From TMED8 sp038125725 (GTDB lineage Bacteria > Pseudomonadota > Alphaproteobacteria > Rhodospirillales > Casp-alpha2), in assembly GCA_038125725.1 (NCBI GenBank), contig JAYPEK010000010.1:1-64000 (forward strand): DNA of 64,000 nucleotides. Reading direction: 5' to 3'. The position numbers were made by a program, and so were the translations under genes. Positions 15,911 to 23,437 of the stretch are shown in pieces (the stretch's first letter is position 1; the number at the start of each line of letters is the position of its first letter). The notes under the pieces are model-generated. The model searched no databases. It was not told the origin of the DNA and was given only the letters and a program-made list of their open reading frames with translations.

Positions 15911-17521
15911 GTGAATGCTGAAACGCCCAGCTACGACTACATCATCATCGGTGCCGGTTCGGCCGGATGCACGCTCGCCAACCGTTTGAGCGCCGATCCG
16001 AAGACTTCGGTCCTGGTTCTGGAAGCCGGTGGCGAGGATCGCAACATCTGGATCCACATCCCTGTCGGCTACATCAAGACGATGGTCAATCCCAAGATCA
16101 ACTGGCTGTTCGATACCGAGCCCGAGCCCAATCTCGGCGGCCGCGCGGTGCCGGTGCCGCGCGGCAAGGTGCTCGGTGGCTCGTCGTCGATCAACGGCAT
16201 GCTTTATGTGCGCGGCCAGGCGCGCGATTACGACGTCTGGGCACAGCTTGGTAACCGGGGGTGGTCCTATTCGGACGTGCTGCCCTATTTCCGCCGTTCC
16301 GAACACCGCGAGACCGGTGGCGATGAGTTCCACGGTGAAGGCGGGCCGCTGAACGTCGCCAACCCGACCGTCACCTATCCGCTACTCGACCGCATCATCG
16401 ATGCCGCCGAGGAGACCGGCTACCCGCGCAATGGCGACTACAACGGCGCCGAGCAGGAAGGGTTCGGCTATTACCAGCTCACCCAGAAGAACGGCCGGCG
16501 CTTCAGCGCCAAGGCCGCCTACCTGGACCCGGTGCGAAACCGCCGCAACCTGCACGTCCAGCCGCACGCACAGGTCACCGGCCTGGTCATGGACGGCAAG
16601 CGCGTCACCGGCGTCAACTACACCGTCGACGGCAAGCCCCGCCGCACCCTGGTCGGACGCGAGGTGATCCTCTCGGCCGGTTCCATCCAATCGCCGCAAT
16701 TGCTTGAGTTATCCGGCATCGGCAACCCGGACATCCTGAAAGCGCACGGGATCGAGGTGGCACATGAGCTCAAGGGCGTCGGCGAGAACCTACAAGACCA
16801 CTACATTAGCCGCCTGGTCTGGCGCATCAAGAACACCGCGACCCTGAACGAAAGCACGCGCGGCGTACGGCTGATGATGGAGGCCTTCCGCTTCCTCACC
16901 ACATCTACCGGGGCGCTGACGCTATCGGCCGGTATCCTCGCCGGTTTCGTCAAAAGCCGGCCGGAACTGGAAACCCCCGACATCCAGTACCATATCGCCC
17001 ACGCCAGCTTTAAGGACCCGAAGAAGCGCGTGTTCGACAAGTTCCCGGGCCTCACCGTCGGCCCCTGTCAGCTTCGGCCGGAAAGCCGTGGTTCAATCCA
17101 CGTAAAATCGTCCGACCCGTTCGCCTCGCCCGCCATCCGCCCGAACTTCCTGGACGAGGAAATGGATCGCCAGACGCATCTCGCCGGCATGCGCATCGCG
17201 CGCCGCATCATCGAAAGCGACGCCATGGCCGAGTTCCGCGAGATGGAAATCCTTCCCGGTCCCGATTTGCAGGGCGACGACGAATTACTCGATTATGCCC
17301 GCAATACAGGCGCCACGCTCTATCACCCGGTCGGCACCTGCAAGATGGGCAACGATCCCATGGCCGTCGTCGACGACCGGCTCAGGGTGCATGGGCTTTC
17401 AGGCCTTCGGGTGGTGGACGGTTCGGCCATGCCGCGCCTCACCTCGGGGAACACCAATGCGCCGATCATCATGATGGCGGAGAAAGCCGCCGACATGATC
17501 ATCGAGGACAATCGGGCTTAG
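15911..17521 (+). CDS. GMC family oxidoreductase (choline dehydrogenase-like)
   Basis: The 536-residue flavoprotein has the FAD dinucleotide motif YIIIGAGSAGCTLANRL, GMC signature 1 (GGSSSINGMLYVRGQARDYD region), signature 2 (SAGSIQSPQLLELSGIG), the active-site histidine in YHPVGTCKMG, and a second catalytic residue in TSGNTNAPIIMMAEK. It is BetA-like in length and motifs, so it would oxidise an alcohol to an aldehyde. Choline is not assured, because no betB/betI adjoins. The GTG at 15911 follows GGGAGG and is preferred over an ATG 54 bases upstream. Its stop overlaps the convergent nnrU-like gene. Confidence 0.88.
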   Translation: MNAETPSYDYIIIGAGSAGCTLANRLSADPKTSVLVLEAGGEDRNIWIHIPVGYIKTMVNPKINWLFDTEPEPNLGGRAVPVPRGKVLGGSSSINGMLYVRGQARDYDVWAQLGNRGWSYSDVLPYFRRSEHRETGGDEFHGEGGPLNVANPTVTYPLLDRIIDAAEETGYPRNGDYNGAEQEGFGYYQLTQKNGRRFSAKAAYLDPVRNRRNLHVQPHAQVTGLVMDGKRVTGVNYTVDGKPRRTLVGREVILSAGSIQSPQLLELSGIGNPDILKAHGIEVAHELKGVGENLQDHYISRLVWRIKNTATLNESTRGVRLMMEAFRFLTTSTGALTLSAGILAGFVKSRPELETPDIQYHIAHASFKDPKKRVFDKFPGLTVGPCQLRPESRGSIHVKSSDPFASPAIRPNFLDEEMDRQTHLAGMRIARRIIESDAMAEFREMEILPGPDLQGDDELLDYARNTGATLYHPVGTCKMGNDPMAVVDDRLRVHGLSGLRVVDGSAMPRLTSGNTNAPIIMMAEKAADMIIEDNRA

Positions 17522-18216
17522 AAGAACCCCAGCGGGAATACGTCGCGGCCGAGCGCCGCGTGGCCGGCGAGAAACCCCATATAAACGGCAATGGCAATCA
17601 GCGTTTGCCACCAGGGAATCTCGCGCTTATCCATTCGCACCTTACCCATGGCGATCGCCGCCAGCGGCACGAAAGACGTTTGTTCTTCGAAGCGGATCCA
17701 ATCCTCACCCAAACTTTCGCGCTTTCGCCGGTCGATATGCATGGCGCCGCCAAGCGCCAACACGGTCATGCCGCCGAACAGGATCAGCGCCGCCGTATGG
17801 CCGTTGGCAAGAAAATGACAGCCGCCCCAGATGGCGATTCCCCACATCAGCGGATGACGGGTAATCTTAAAGATGCCCTTGGCCTCCGGCCGCCAGCCCA
17901 GGTCCTGGGCCGGCACGGCACTCGGGTTTGGCGTGGCAATGCCGCTCACCGCCAGGAACACGGCGATCAGCATCAGCGTCAAGGTGGCGTGGCGCATGGC
18001 GGTGTTCGGCTCGAATACGGCAACGGTGGGCGCCGCCCCATAGGCTTCGACGATCCACAGCAGCAAGGCGATGGAAATGGCGGAATAAAGCAATAGATAG
18101 GCGTTGCGGCCGATGGCGCCGATGATGAGCGTGCGCAGCGCCGTGATCGGCAGCACCAGGTGACTGACGACGAACAACCCGACGGCGAGCGCTAAATTCA
18201 TGAGCGTACCTGTCAT
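17518..18216 (-). CDS. NnrU family membrane protein
   Basis: The 232-residue protein has six or seven hydrophobic segments and the NnrU hallmarks GRNAYLLLYSAISIALLLW, an ITRHPLMWGIAIWGGCHFLAN core, and a later HIDRRKRESLGEDW. The TRHPxxWG motif is shared with isoprenylcysteine methyltransferase-like membrane enzymes. NnrU was named for a link to nitrate/nitrite respiration in Rhodobacter, but no denitrification gene is nearby and many members have no such link. The start may be 18216 or the ATG at 18201. Confidence 0.85.
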   Translation of the reverse strand: MTGTLMNLALAVGLFVVSHLVLPITALRTLIIGAIGRNAYLLLYSAISIALLLWIVEAYGAAPTVAVFEPNTAMRHATLTLMLIAVFLAVSGIATPNPSAVPAQDLGWRPEAKGIFKITRHPLMWGIAIWGGCHFLANGHTAALILFGGMTVLALGGAMHIDRRKRESLGEDWIRFEEQTSFVPLAAIAMGKVRMDKREIPWWQTLIAIAVYMGFLAGHAALGRDVFPLGFF

Positions 18217-18296
18217 CGCGGCATCCTAGTCGTTCTTGCTTCACGGGGCCACCGTGATTTGGACGGCCCGATCACCGCTCACGCAGAGGAACCGAC

Positions 18297-18620
18297 ATGC
18301 CCTGGCTGTACCTTTCGCTCGCCATCGTCACCGAAGTGACGGGAACGATCTCTCTGAAGCTCTCGAACGGCTTTTCCAGCCTGCCGGCCAGCATCGTCGT
18401 CTTCGTCGCCTACGGCACGAGCTTCTTCCTGTTGGGATTGAGCCTGAAAGGGATCGAGCTCAGCGTCGCCTACGCCATCTGGGCCGGTGTCGGCACCGGT
18501 TTGATCGCCATCGCCGGATTGGCGGTGTTCGGTGAGCAATTCACACTGCTGAAAGCGGTTTCCATCGTCTTCATCATCACCGGCGTGGTCGGCCTCAATC
18601 TGTCGAAGGCCGCGTCCTGA
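18297..18620 (+). CDS. SMR family multidrug/quaternary ammonium efflux protein
   Basis: The 107-residue protein has four membrane helices and the essential membrane glutamate (E13 in LAIVTEVTGT) of the small multidrug resistance family. SVAYAIWAGVGTGLIAI in helix 3 and FGEQFTLLKAVSIVFIITGVVGLNLS in helix 4 match EmrE/SugE-type sequences. As a homodimer or heterodimer it would exchange protons for lipophilic cations; guanidinium export is another known SMR role. No second SMR gene adjoins, so it probably acts as a homodimer. Confidence 0.9.
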   Translation: MPWLYLSLAIVTEVTGTISLKLSNGFSSLPASIVVFVAYGTSFFLLGLSLKGIELSVAYAIWAGVGTGLIAIAGLAVFGEQFTLLKAVSIVFIITGVVGLNLSKAAS

Positions 18621-18623
18621 CCC

Positions 18624-19085
18624 TTATTCCGCCGTGTCTTCGCCGGCGACCGGAACCGGCTCCGCCGGCGGCAGGCTGGCACGGGTGACGATGTAGGCCG
18701 CCACCGGTAGCAAAATCGCCGCCATCACCGCCGGCAACACCCAATCGCGCGCGACGAAGCCGGCAACGTAGATGAAGCTCGCGGCCATGGTGGTCACGGA
18801 AAGAATCTTGGCCCTGACGGGAATCACCTGGTGTGTGTGCCAGGCCCGGATCGGCGGCCCCAGGCGCGGATGGTGCCATAACCAGGCGTGGAACCGAAGC
18901 GACGAGCGCGAAAAGGCCCAAAGCGCGATCAGCAGGAAAACCGTCGTCGGCAGCCCGGGCACGAATATGCCGACAACGCCGAGCCCGACGTTCGCCCAGC
19001 CGAACAGCAACAGGCTCCAGCGCATCCAGCAATTGGAAACGGTGCCCTCGTTCTCGTCGATTTCGAATTTCGGCTCGCTCGTCAC
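18624..19085 (-). CDS. DUF454 (YbaN-like) membrane protein
   Basis: The 153-residue protein has the DUF454 core GLGVVGIFVPGLPTTVFLL, followed by ALWAFSRSSLRFHAWLWHHP and GPPIRAWHTHQVIPVRAK, then two more helices. Members are small inner-membrane proteins of unknown role, often near heme or iron genes in other genomes; nothing of that kind is near it here. It converges with the SMR gene with only three bases between the stops. Confidence 0.85.
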   Translation of the reverse strand: MTSEPKFEIDENEGTVSNCWMRWSLLLFGWANVGLGVVGIFVPGLPTTVFLLIALWAFSRSSLRFHAWLWHHPRLGPPIRAWHTHQVIPVRAKILSVTTMAASFIYVAGFVARDWVLPAVMAAILLPVAAYIVTRASLPPAEPVPVAGEDTAE

Positions 19086-19156
19086 GTCATTCGACCTTTC
19101 GCCCGTCGGCGTTATCTATCATATTGCCGCGGCAAATAACATTTCATGATATTGCG

Positions 19157-19846
19157 ATGAGTGACGCCAACATCAACTCGCCCTCCGTCCTTTCCTATGG
19201 CGACACTGTCGGTGCCGACGGCATCTGGATGCAGTGCCTCAACAGGGCCCAGGGAACGGCGCTCCGGCCCGCACTGTTCCTCGACCGGGACGGCGTGATC
19301 CTGGTCGAGACCCACTACCTCCACACCGTCGAGGACACGCAACTGGAAGCCGGCGCCGCCGACTGTATCCGCCGCGCCAACGCGCTCGGCCTGCCTGTGG
19401 TTGTTGTCACCAACCAGAGCGGAATCGGGCGTGGTATATATGGTTGGGCCGAGTTCGCAGCCGTACAGGACAAGATGCTCGACGATCTCGCCCAAGAGGA
19501 CGCCTTCGTCAACGCGGTCATGGCCTGCCCGTTCCATGAGGGCGCGGAGCCGCCATGGAACGTCCCCGATCATCCGGATCGCAAGCCGCAGCCCGGCATG
19601 CTGCTGCGCGCCGGCGACTTGTTGCCCATCGATTTCGGCCAATCCTGGATCGTCGGCGACCACGCCAGCGACCTGCAGGCCGGCAAGGCGGCCGGATTGG
19701 CCGGCGGCGTCCATGTCTGGAGCGGCCATGGCTCTCACCCGGGCCAGCGCGACAACGCATGGAAGACGGCCGGCGGCGGGTTCAAGGTCTTGGAAAGCGA
19801 CGGCATCGCCGACGCCGCTGACGTGCTGCCGCTTCTATCCCGTTGA
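19157..19846 (+). CDS. HAD-IIIA phosphatase, GmhB/HisB-N-like
   Basis: The 229-residue product is a histidinol-phosphatase/GmhB-type HAD protein. Motif I is in LFLDRDGVILVE, motif II in VVVTNQSGIGRG, motif III around DRKPQPGMLLRA, and motif IV in WIVGDHASDLQAGKAAG. GmhB makes D-glycero-manno-heptose 1-phosphate from the bisphosphate for LPS. The usual zinc loop has two CxH/CxC pairs; here CPFH is kept but the second pair reads DHPDRKP, so zinc binding is incomplete. Specificity is therefore uncertain. The 26 residues before motif I are unusual for the family. Confidence 0.75.
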   Translation: MSDANINSPSVLSYGDTVGADGIWMQCLNRAQGTALRPALFLDRDGVILVETHYLHTVEDTQLEAGAADCIRRANALGLPVVVVTNQSGIGRGIYGWAEFAAVQDKMLDDLAQEDAFVNAVMACPFHEGAEPPWNVPDHPDRKPQPGMLLRAGDLLPIDFGQSWIVGDHASDLQAGKAAGLAGGVHVWSGHGSHPGQRDNAWKTAGGGFKVLESDGIADAADVLPLLSR

Positions 19847-19906
19847 CCTTTCCCCCGAGCGGCGTAGGTTGTTCGGACCGCGATACAACGACCGGAAGAC
19901 CCCTCA

Positions 19907-20758
19907 ATGAAACTGCTGCGATACGGACCCGCCGGCCAGGAAAAGCCCGCGCTCTTGGATGAACAAGGCCGCCTGCGCGACCTCTCCGACAAGCTCAACG
20001 ACCTTTCGGGCGCCAACCTGGATCCCGACCGCTTGGCCGCGCTCGCCAATATGGACACGGCCACCCTGCCGGTGGTCGAGGGAACCGTGCGCCTCGGCAC
20101 GCCGGTCGCCGGCGTCGGCAAGATCGTCGCCATCGGCCTCAACTATGCCGACCACGCCGCCGAAGCCGGAATGGCCGCCCCCGACGAACCGGTAATCTTT
20201 ACCAAGGCGGTGACCGCGCTCAACGGTCCCAACGATCCGGTCGTCCTGCCGAAGTTCTCCACCAAGACCGACTGGGAAGTGGAATTGGCGATCGTCATCG
20301 GTCGCAAGGCGCAGTATTTGTCGCAGGGCAGCGCCCTCGACCACGTCGCCGGCTACACCATTTGCAACGACGTTTCCGAACGCGCCTTCCAGTTGGAAGG
20401 CACCGGTCAGTGGGTGAAGGGCAAGAGCTTCGACACCTCGGCCCCGGTTGGACCCTGGCTGGTGACGACGGACGAGATTTCCGATCCGCAGAACCTCAAC
20501 ATCTGGCTCGAGGTCAACGGCGAACGCCGCCAGAACGGCAACACCCGCACCATGATTTTCGGCGTCGGCCACCTGATCAGCTACGTCAGCCACTACATGA
20601 CGCTGCTGCCGGGCGATGTCATTGCCACCGGCACGCCACCGGGCGTCGGCATGGGCATGAAACCGCCGACCTACCTGAAACCGGGCGATGTCATGCGTCT
20701 GGGTATCGAGGGCCTCGGCGAACAGCGCCAGGAAGTCAAAGCCTACTCCGCCGGTTGA
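19907..20758 (+). CDS. fumarylacetoacetate hydrolase family protein
   Basis: The 283-residue enzyme has the FAH-family C-terminal domain: KIVAIGLNYADHAAEAG, PVIFTKAVTALNGPND, the metal-ligand glutamates in WEVELAIVIG, GYTICNDVSERAFQ and DVIATGTPPGVGMG. Closest functional types are ureidoglycolate lyase-like, 2,4-diketo-3-deoxy-acid hydrolases or acylpyruvases, which bind a divalent metal and cleave or hydrate short keto-acids. No catabolic partner genes adjoin, so the substrate is open. Its end overlaps the convergent ELM1 gene by 16 bases. Confidence 0.88.
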   Translation: MKLLRYGPAGQEKPALLDEQGRLRDLSDKLNDLSGANLDPDRLAALANMDTATLPVVEGTVRLGTPVAGVGKIVAIGLNYADHAAEAGMAAPDEPVIFTKAVTALNGPNDPVVLPKFSTKTDWEVELAIVIGRKAQYLSQGSALDHVAGYTICNDVSERAFQLEGTGQWVKGKSFDTSAPVGPWLVTTDEISDPQNLNIWLEVNGERRQNGNTRTMIFGVGHLISYVSHYMTLLPGDVIATGTPPGVGMGMKPPTYLKPGDVMRLGIEGLGEQRQEVKAYSAG

Positions 20759-21714
20759 AGACCGCGTTCGCGGATCGCGCGGGCGATCTCGATGGCGGCG
20801 TTGAGCGGCTCATGTGAGCCCTCCAACACCTCGCCCGAAAACGGATGCGCGTATCCGCCCTCGTAGAGCGACGCGTGGCAGCGCGCATGTTTTTCCGTAA
20901 TCAGCGCCGGCGGCGCGAAAATCTGCACCGGCACCGGCACCGCGCAGGCTTCCGAACACATGGAAACGGAATCGCCAGTCACCACGACCTGATCGGCGGT
21001 GGCAAGGAACCCGGTATAGGGATTGTCTCCCTCATCGCCCCATCGGTGCAGCCGTGCCGGCGCCGAGATCGCGGCGAGCAGCGCATCCGCCGCTTCGCCC
21101 GTCCGCCGGCTGGTGGTGACCATCAGCGAGCCACCTACCGATGATGCCATGGCCGAGACCCGCTCGCCCAACTCCGTCGCCATGGCGGCAGTGAACGGGC
21201 GCCGCCGCGTCGAACCGCCGACGATGACGGCAATGCGGGGCTCGGTTAGAGCTGTCAACTCGGGCAACCACCGCGCGCGTGCCTCCGACAGTTTCTCCGC
21301 CGTGAGGCCATGCGGCGCGCCGGTGATGGCGATGACGTTGCCGCCGATGCATTCCGGATCGTGACGCGGCACGCAGACGAGATCGAACCCGCGGCTGCCG
21401 GCACCCGGATGCATGACCTGCACCAGACGGCTGCGTCCGCCGCTGGCGCGCTTAATAGCCAGGGCCACCGGTGCCGTGCGCCGGCCCGCGGCAATCACCA
21501 ACGCCGGCCAGGGCGGGGTCAGGCGTTCGCGGCTGGCCGCATCGATCCCAAGCAGCGTGGCACCCAGGAAGACGTTCGGCAATCGCGCCCATGGCCCATA
21601 GCCGATCTCCTTCGCCACATAGGGAAGCCCGAGTGCTTCGGCCACGCCGAGCGCCTGCGAACGGTTCCCCGCGCGGTCGTCGGTCAGCACCCAGATATCT
21701 TGTGCATTGGCCAT
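20743..21714 (-). CDS. ELM1/GtrOC1-family protein (DUF1022)
   Basis: The 323-residue protein begins with IWVLTDDRAGNRSQALGVAE, the ELM1 N-terminal signature. It continues with LVIAAGRRTAPVALAIKR, QVMHPGAG, IAVIVGGSTRR and the late VTGDSVSMCSEA, GYAHPFSG. Plant ELM1 recruits a dynamin for mitochondrial fission, and the bacterial relatives, common in alphaproteobacteria, resemble glycosyltransferase folds; their function is not established. The ATG at 21714 is chosen over a TTG upstream. Confidence 0.82.
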   Translation of the reverse strand: MANAQDIWVLTDDRAGNRSQALGVAEALGLPYVAKEIGYGPWARLPNVFLGATLLGIDAASRERLTPPWPALVIAAGRRTAPVALAIKRASGGRSRLVQVMHPGAGSRGFDLVCVPRHDPECIGGNVIAITGAPHGLTAEKLSEARARWLPELTALTEPRIAVIVGGSTRRRPFTAAMATELGERVSAMASSVGGSLMVTTSRRTGEAADALLAAISAPARLHRWGDEGDNPYTGFLATADQVVVTGDSVSMCSEACAVPVPVQIFAPPALITEKHARCHASLYEGGYAHPFSGEVLEGSHEPLNAAIEIARAIRERGLQPAE

Positions 21715-21819
21715 GGCGCCGCCGATTAGACCCCAGTGCCGGGGGCGGTTCAACTGCGCCCTGCGGGCGTGGGCGCAAACCGCGTGTCATTCACTGTCGT
21801 CGCCGTTTATAGTGGCCGT

Positions 21820-22140
21820 ATGACCGATACCGTTAGGGCCCAGTTCGCCGTCGGACAACTCGTCCACCACCGCCTGTTCGATTACCGGGGCGTGGTGATC
21901 GACGTGGATCCCTATTTCAAGGGCACGGACGAGTGGTACGACCACATGGCGCGCTCCCAGCCGCCCAAGGACCGGCCCTGGTACCACGTGTTGGTGGACG
22001 GCGCCGACATGCGCACCTACGTGGCGGAGCGCAACCTGGAAGCCGACACCCAAGGCACCGCCATCACCCACCCGGCCCTGGCCGACCATTTCGACCATTT
22101 CGCCAACGGCGGTTACGTCGTCCGCGACAAGCTCAACTGA
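21820..22140 (+). CDS. hspQ: heat shock protein HspQ (YccV-like, hemimethylated-DNA-binding domain)
   Basis: The 106-residue protein matches HspQ end to end: FAVGQLVHHRLFDYRGVVIDVDP, WYDHMARSQPPKDRPWYHVLVDG, and TYVAERNLEAD followed by HP. In enterobacteria HspQ binds hemimethylated oriC DNA and acts as a specificity enhancer of the Lon protease. The ATG at 21820 sits directly before the conserved core. It is followed after 22 bases by the CoA-transferase gene, probably by chance. Confidence 0.92.
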   Translation: MTDTVRAQFAVGQLVHHRLFDYRGVVIDVDPYFKGTDEWYDHMARSQPPKDRPWYHVLVDGADMRTYVAERNLEADTQGTAITHPALADHFDHFANGGYVVRDKLN

Positions 22141-22162
22141 CAAATTCCGAGGACGAACGAAC

Positions 22163-23437
22163 GTGACGCGCTGGATCGAGGCCCATGAGGTCGCTCAAAT
22201 GCTGCAACCGGGCATGACGGTGTTCATCGCCGACGGCCCCAGCGAACCCGTCCATATTCTCGACGCCTTCCGTCAATCGGGGGCCTGTTGCGCGGGCGTT
22301 CGGTTCGTTTCCATGTCCCTGCCCGCCGTCAACTCGACGGACTTCACCAGTTTCCACCCGGAAGCCAAGGCGACGTCGTTTTTCGCTACCGCCGATACCC
22401 GGGAAGGAATCGCCGCCGGGCGCATCGATTATCTGCCGCTGCAGTACCGCGCCATCTACACCTACCTGGAACAGTACCTGGACATCGATCTCGCCATCAT
22501 GCAATTGGCGCCGGCGGGGCCGGACGGCGGCCATTCCCAGGGCATCAGCGTCGATTTCATTCCGGCCGTCCTGGACAAAGCCACCACCGTGGTTGCCGAG
22601 ATCAACGACCGCCAGCCGATCCCAGTCGATAGCCCGTCGGTGCCGGCCGGTCGGATCGACTATGCCGTCGCCTGTTCGCGTCCTGTCGCCGACTTTCCGC
22701 CATCCAAGCTGGATGACGTCTCCCGCGCCATCGGCGCGCATGTGGCGGAACTGATACGCGACGGCGATTGCATCCAGATCGGCATCGGCGCCATCCCCGA
22801 CGCGGCCATGTCGGCGTTGACGCAGAAGAACGATCTCGGACTCCATTCCGGCATGCTGGCGGATGGTCTGATGCCGCTTATCGATAGCGGCGTCATGAAC
22901 GGCCAGGCCAAGACCATCGACAAGGGCCGCGCCGTTGCCGGCGTGGCGCTGGGTACGCCGAACCTCATCGAATGGGCCGGCACCTGCGAAAGCCTCAGCT
23001 TCCGTCCCGTCACCTACACCCACGACACCGAAGTCGTCCGCCAGATCGACAATTTCGTCTCCATCAACTCGGCGTTGGAAATCGATCTCTTCGGACAAGT
23101 GAACGCCGACATGCTGCGCGGCCAGCAGATTAGTGGCACCGGCGGATCGGTCGACGTGATGCGGGGTGCTGCGCTTTCGAAGGGCGGGCGTTCCATCCTG
23201 GCGCTCAACGCGACGGCGGCACGCGGCACCCTTTCTCGTATCGTGCCGGCGCTCGGCAATCGCACCGCCACGACGGCGCTCCGAACCGACATCGATTACG
23301 TGGTCACGGAACACGGCGCACGCCACATCAAGCACCTGCCGCACCATGCCCGCGCCAAGGCCCTGATCGAGATCGCCGCGCCCGAGTTCCGCGACGAACT
23401 GCGTGAAGGTTGGAAACAGCTACTGGCCGGCAGCTAA
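22163..23437 (+). CDS. acetyl-CoA hydrolase/4-hydroxybutyrate CoA-transferase family
   Basis: The 424-residue protein is a family-I CoA-transferase of the AcH/4HB type. It has IQIGIGAIPDAAM for the CoA-binding GxGxxP site, GLHSGMLADGLMPLID, the probable nucleophile glutamate in NSALEIDLFGQVNAD, and VTEHGARHIKHL near the end. It would move CoA between acetyl-CoA (or similar) and an acid, or hydrolyse it. GTG start with an upstream GAGGAC; it overlaps the next convergent gene by 18 bases. The donor and acceptor cannot be told from sequence. Confidence 0.85.
   Translation: MTRWIEAHEVAQMLQPGMTVFIADGPSEPVHILDAFRQSGACCAGVRFVSMSLPAVNSTDFTSFHPEAKATSFFATADTREGIAAGRIDYLPLQYRAIYTYLEQYLDIDLAIMQLAPAGPDGGHSQGISVDFIPAVLDKATTVVAEINDRQPIPVDSPSVPAGRIDYAVACSRPVADFPPSKLDDVSRAIGAHVAELIRDGDCIQIGIGAIPDAAMSALTQKNDLGLHSGMLADGLMPLIDSGVMNGQAKTIDKGRAVAGVALGTPNLIEWAGTCESLSFRPVTYTHDTEVVRQIDNFVSINSALEIDLFGQVNADMLRGQQISGTGGSVDVMRGAALSKGGRSILALNATAARGTLSRIVPALGNRTATTALRTDIDYVVTEHGARHIKHLPHHARAKALIEIAAPEFRDELREGWKQLLAGS

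Noticed and set aside
17518..18216. Denitrification locus suggested by NnrU
   Set aside because: No nir, nor or nos gene lies in the window; NnrU-family proteins are widespread without denitrification.
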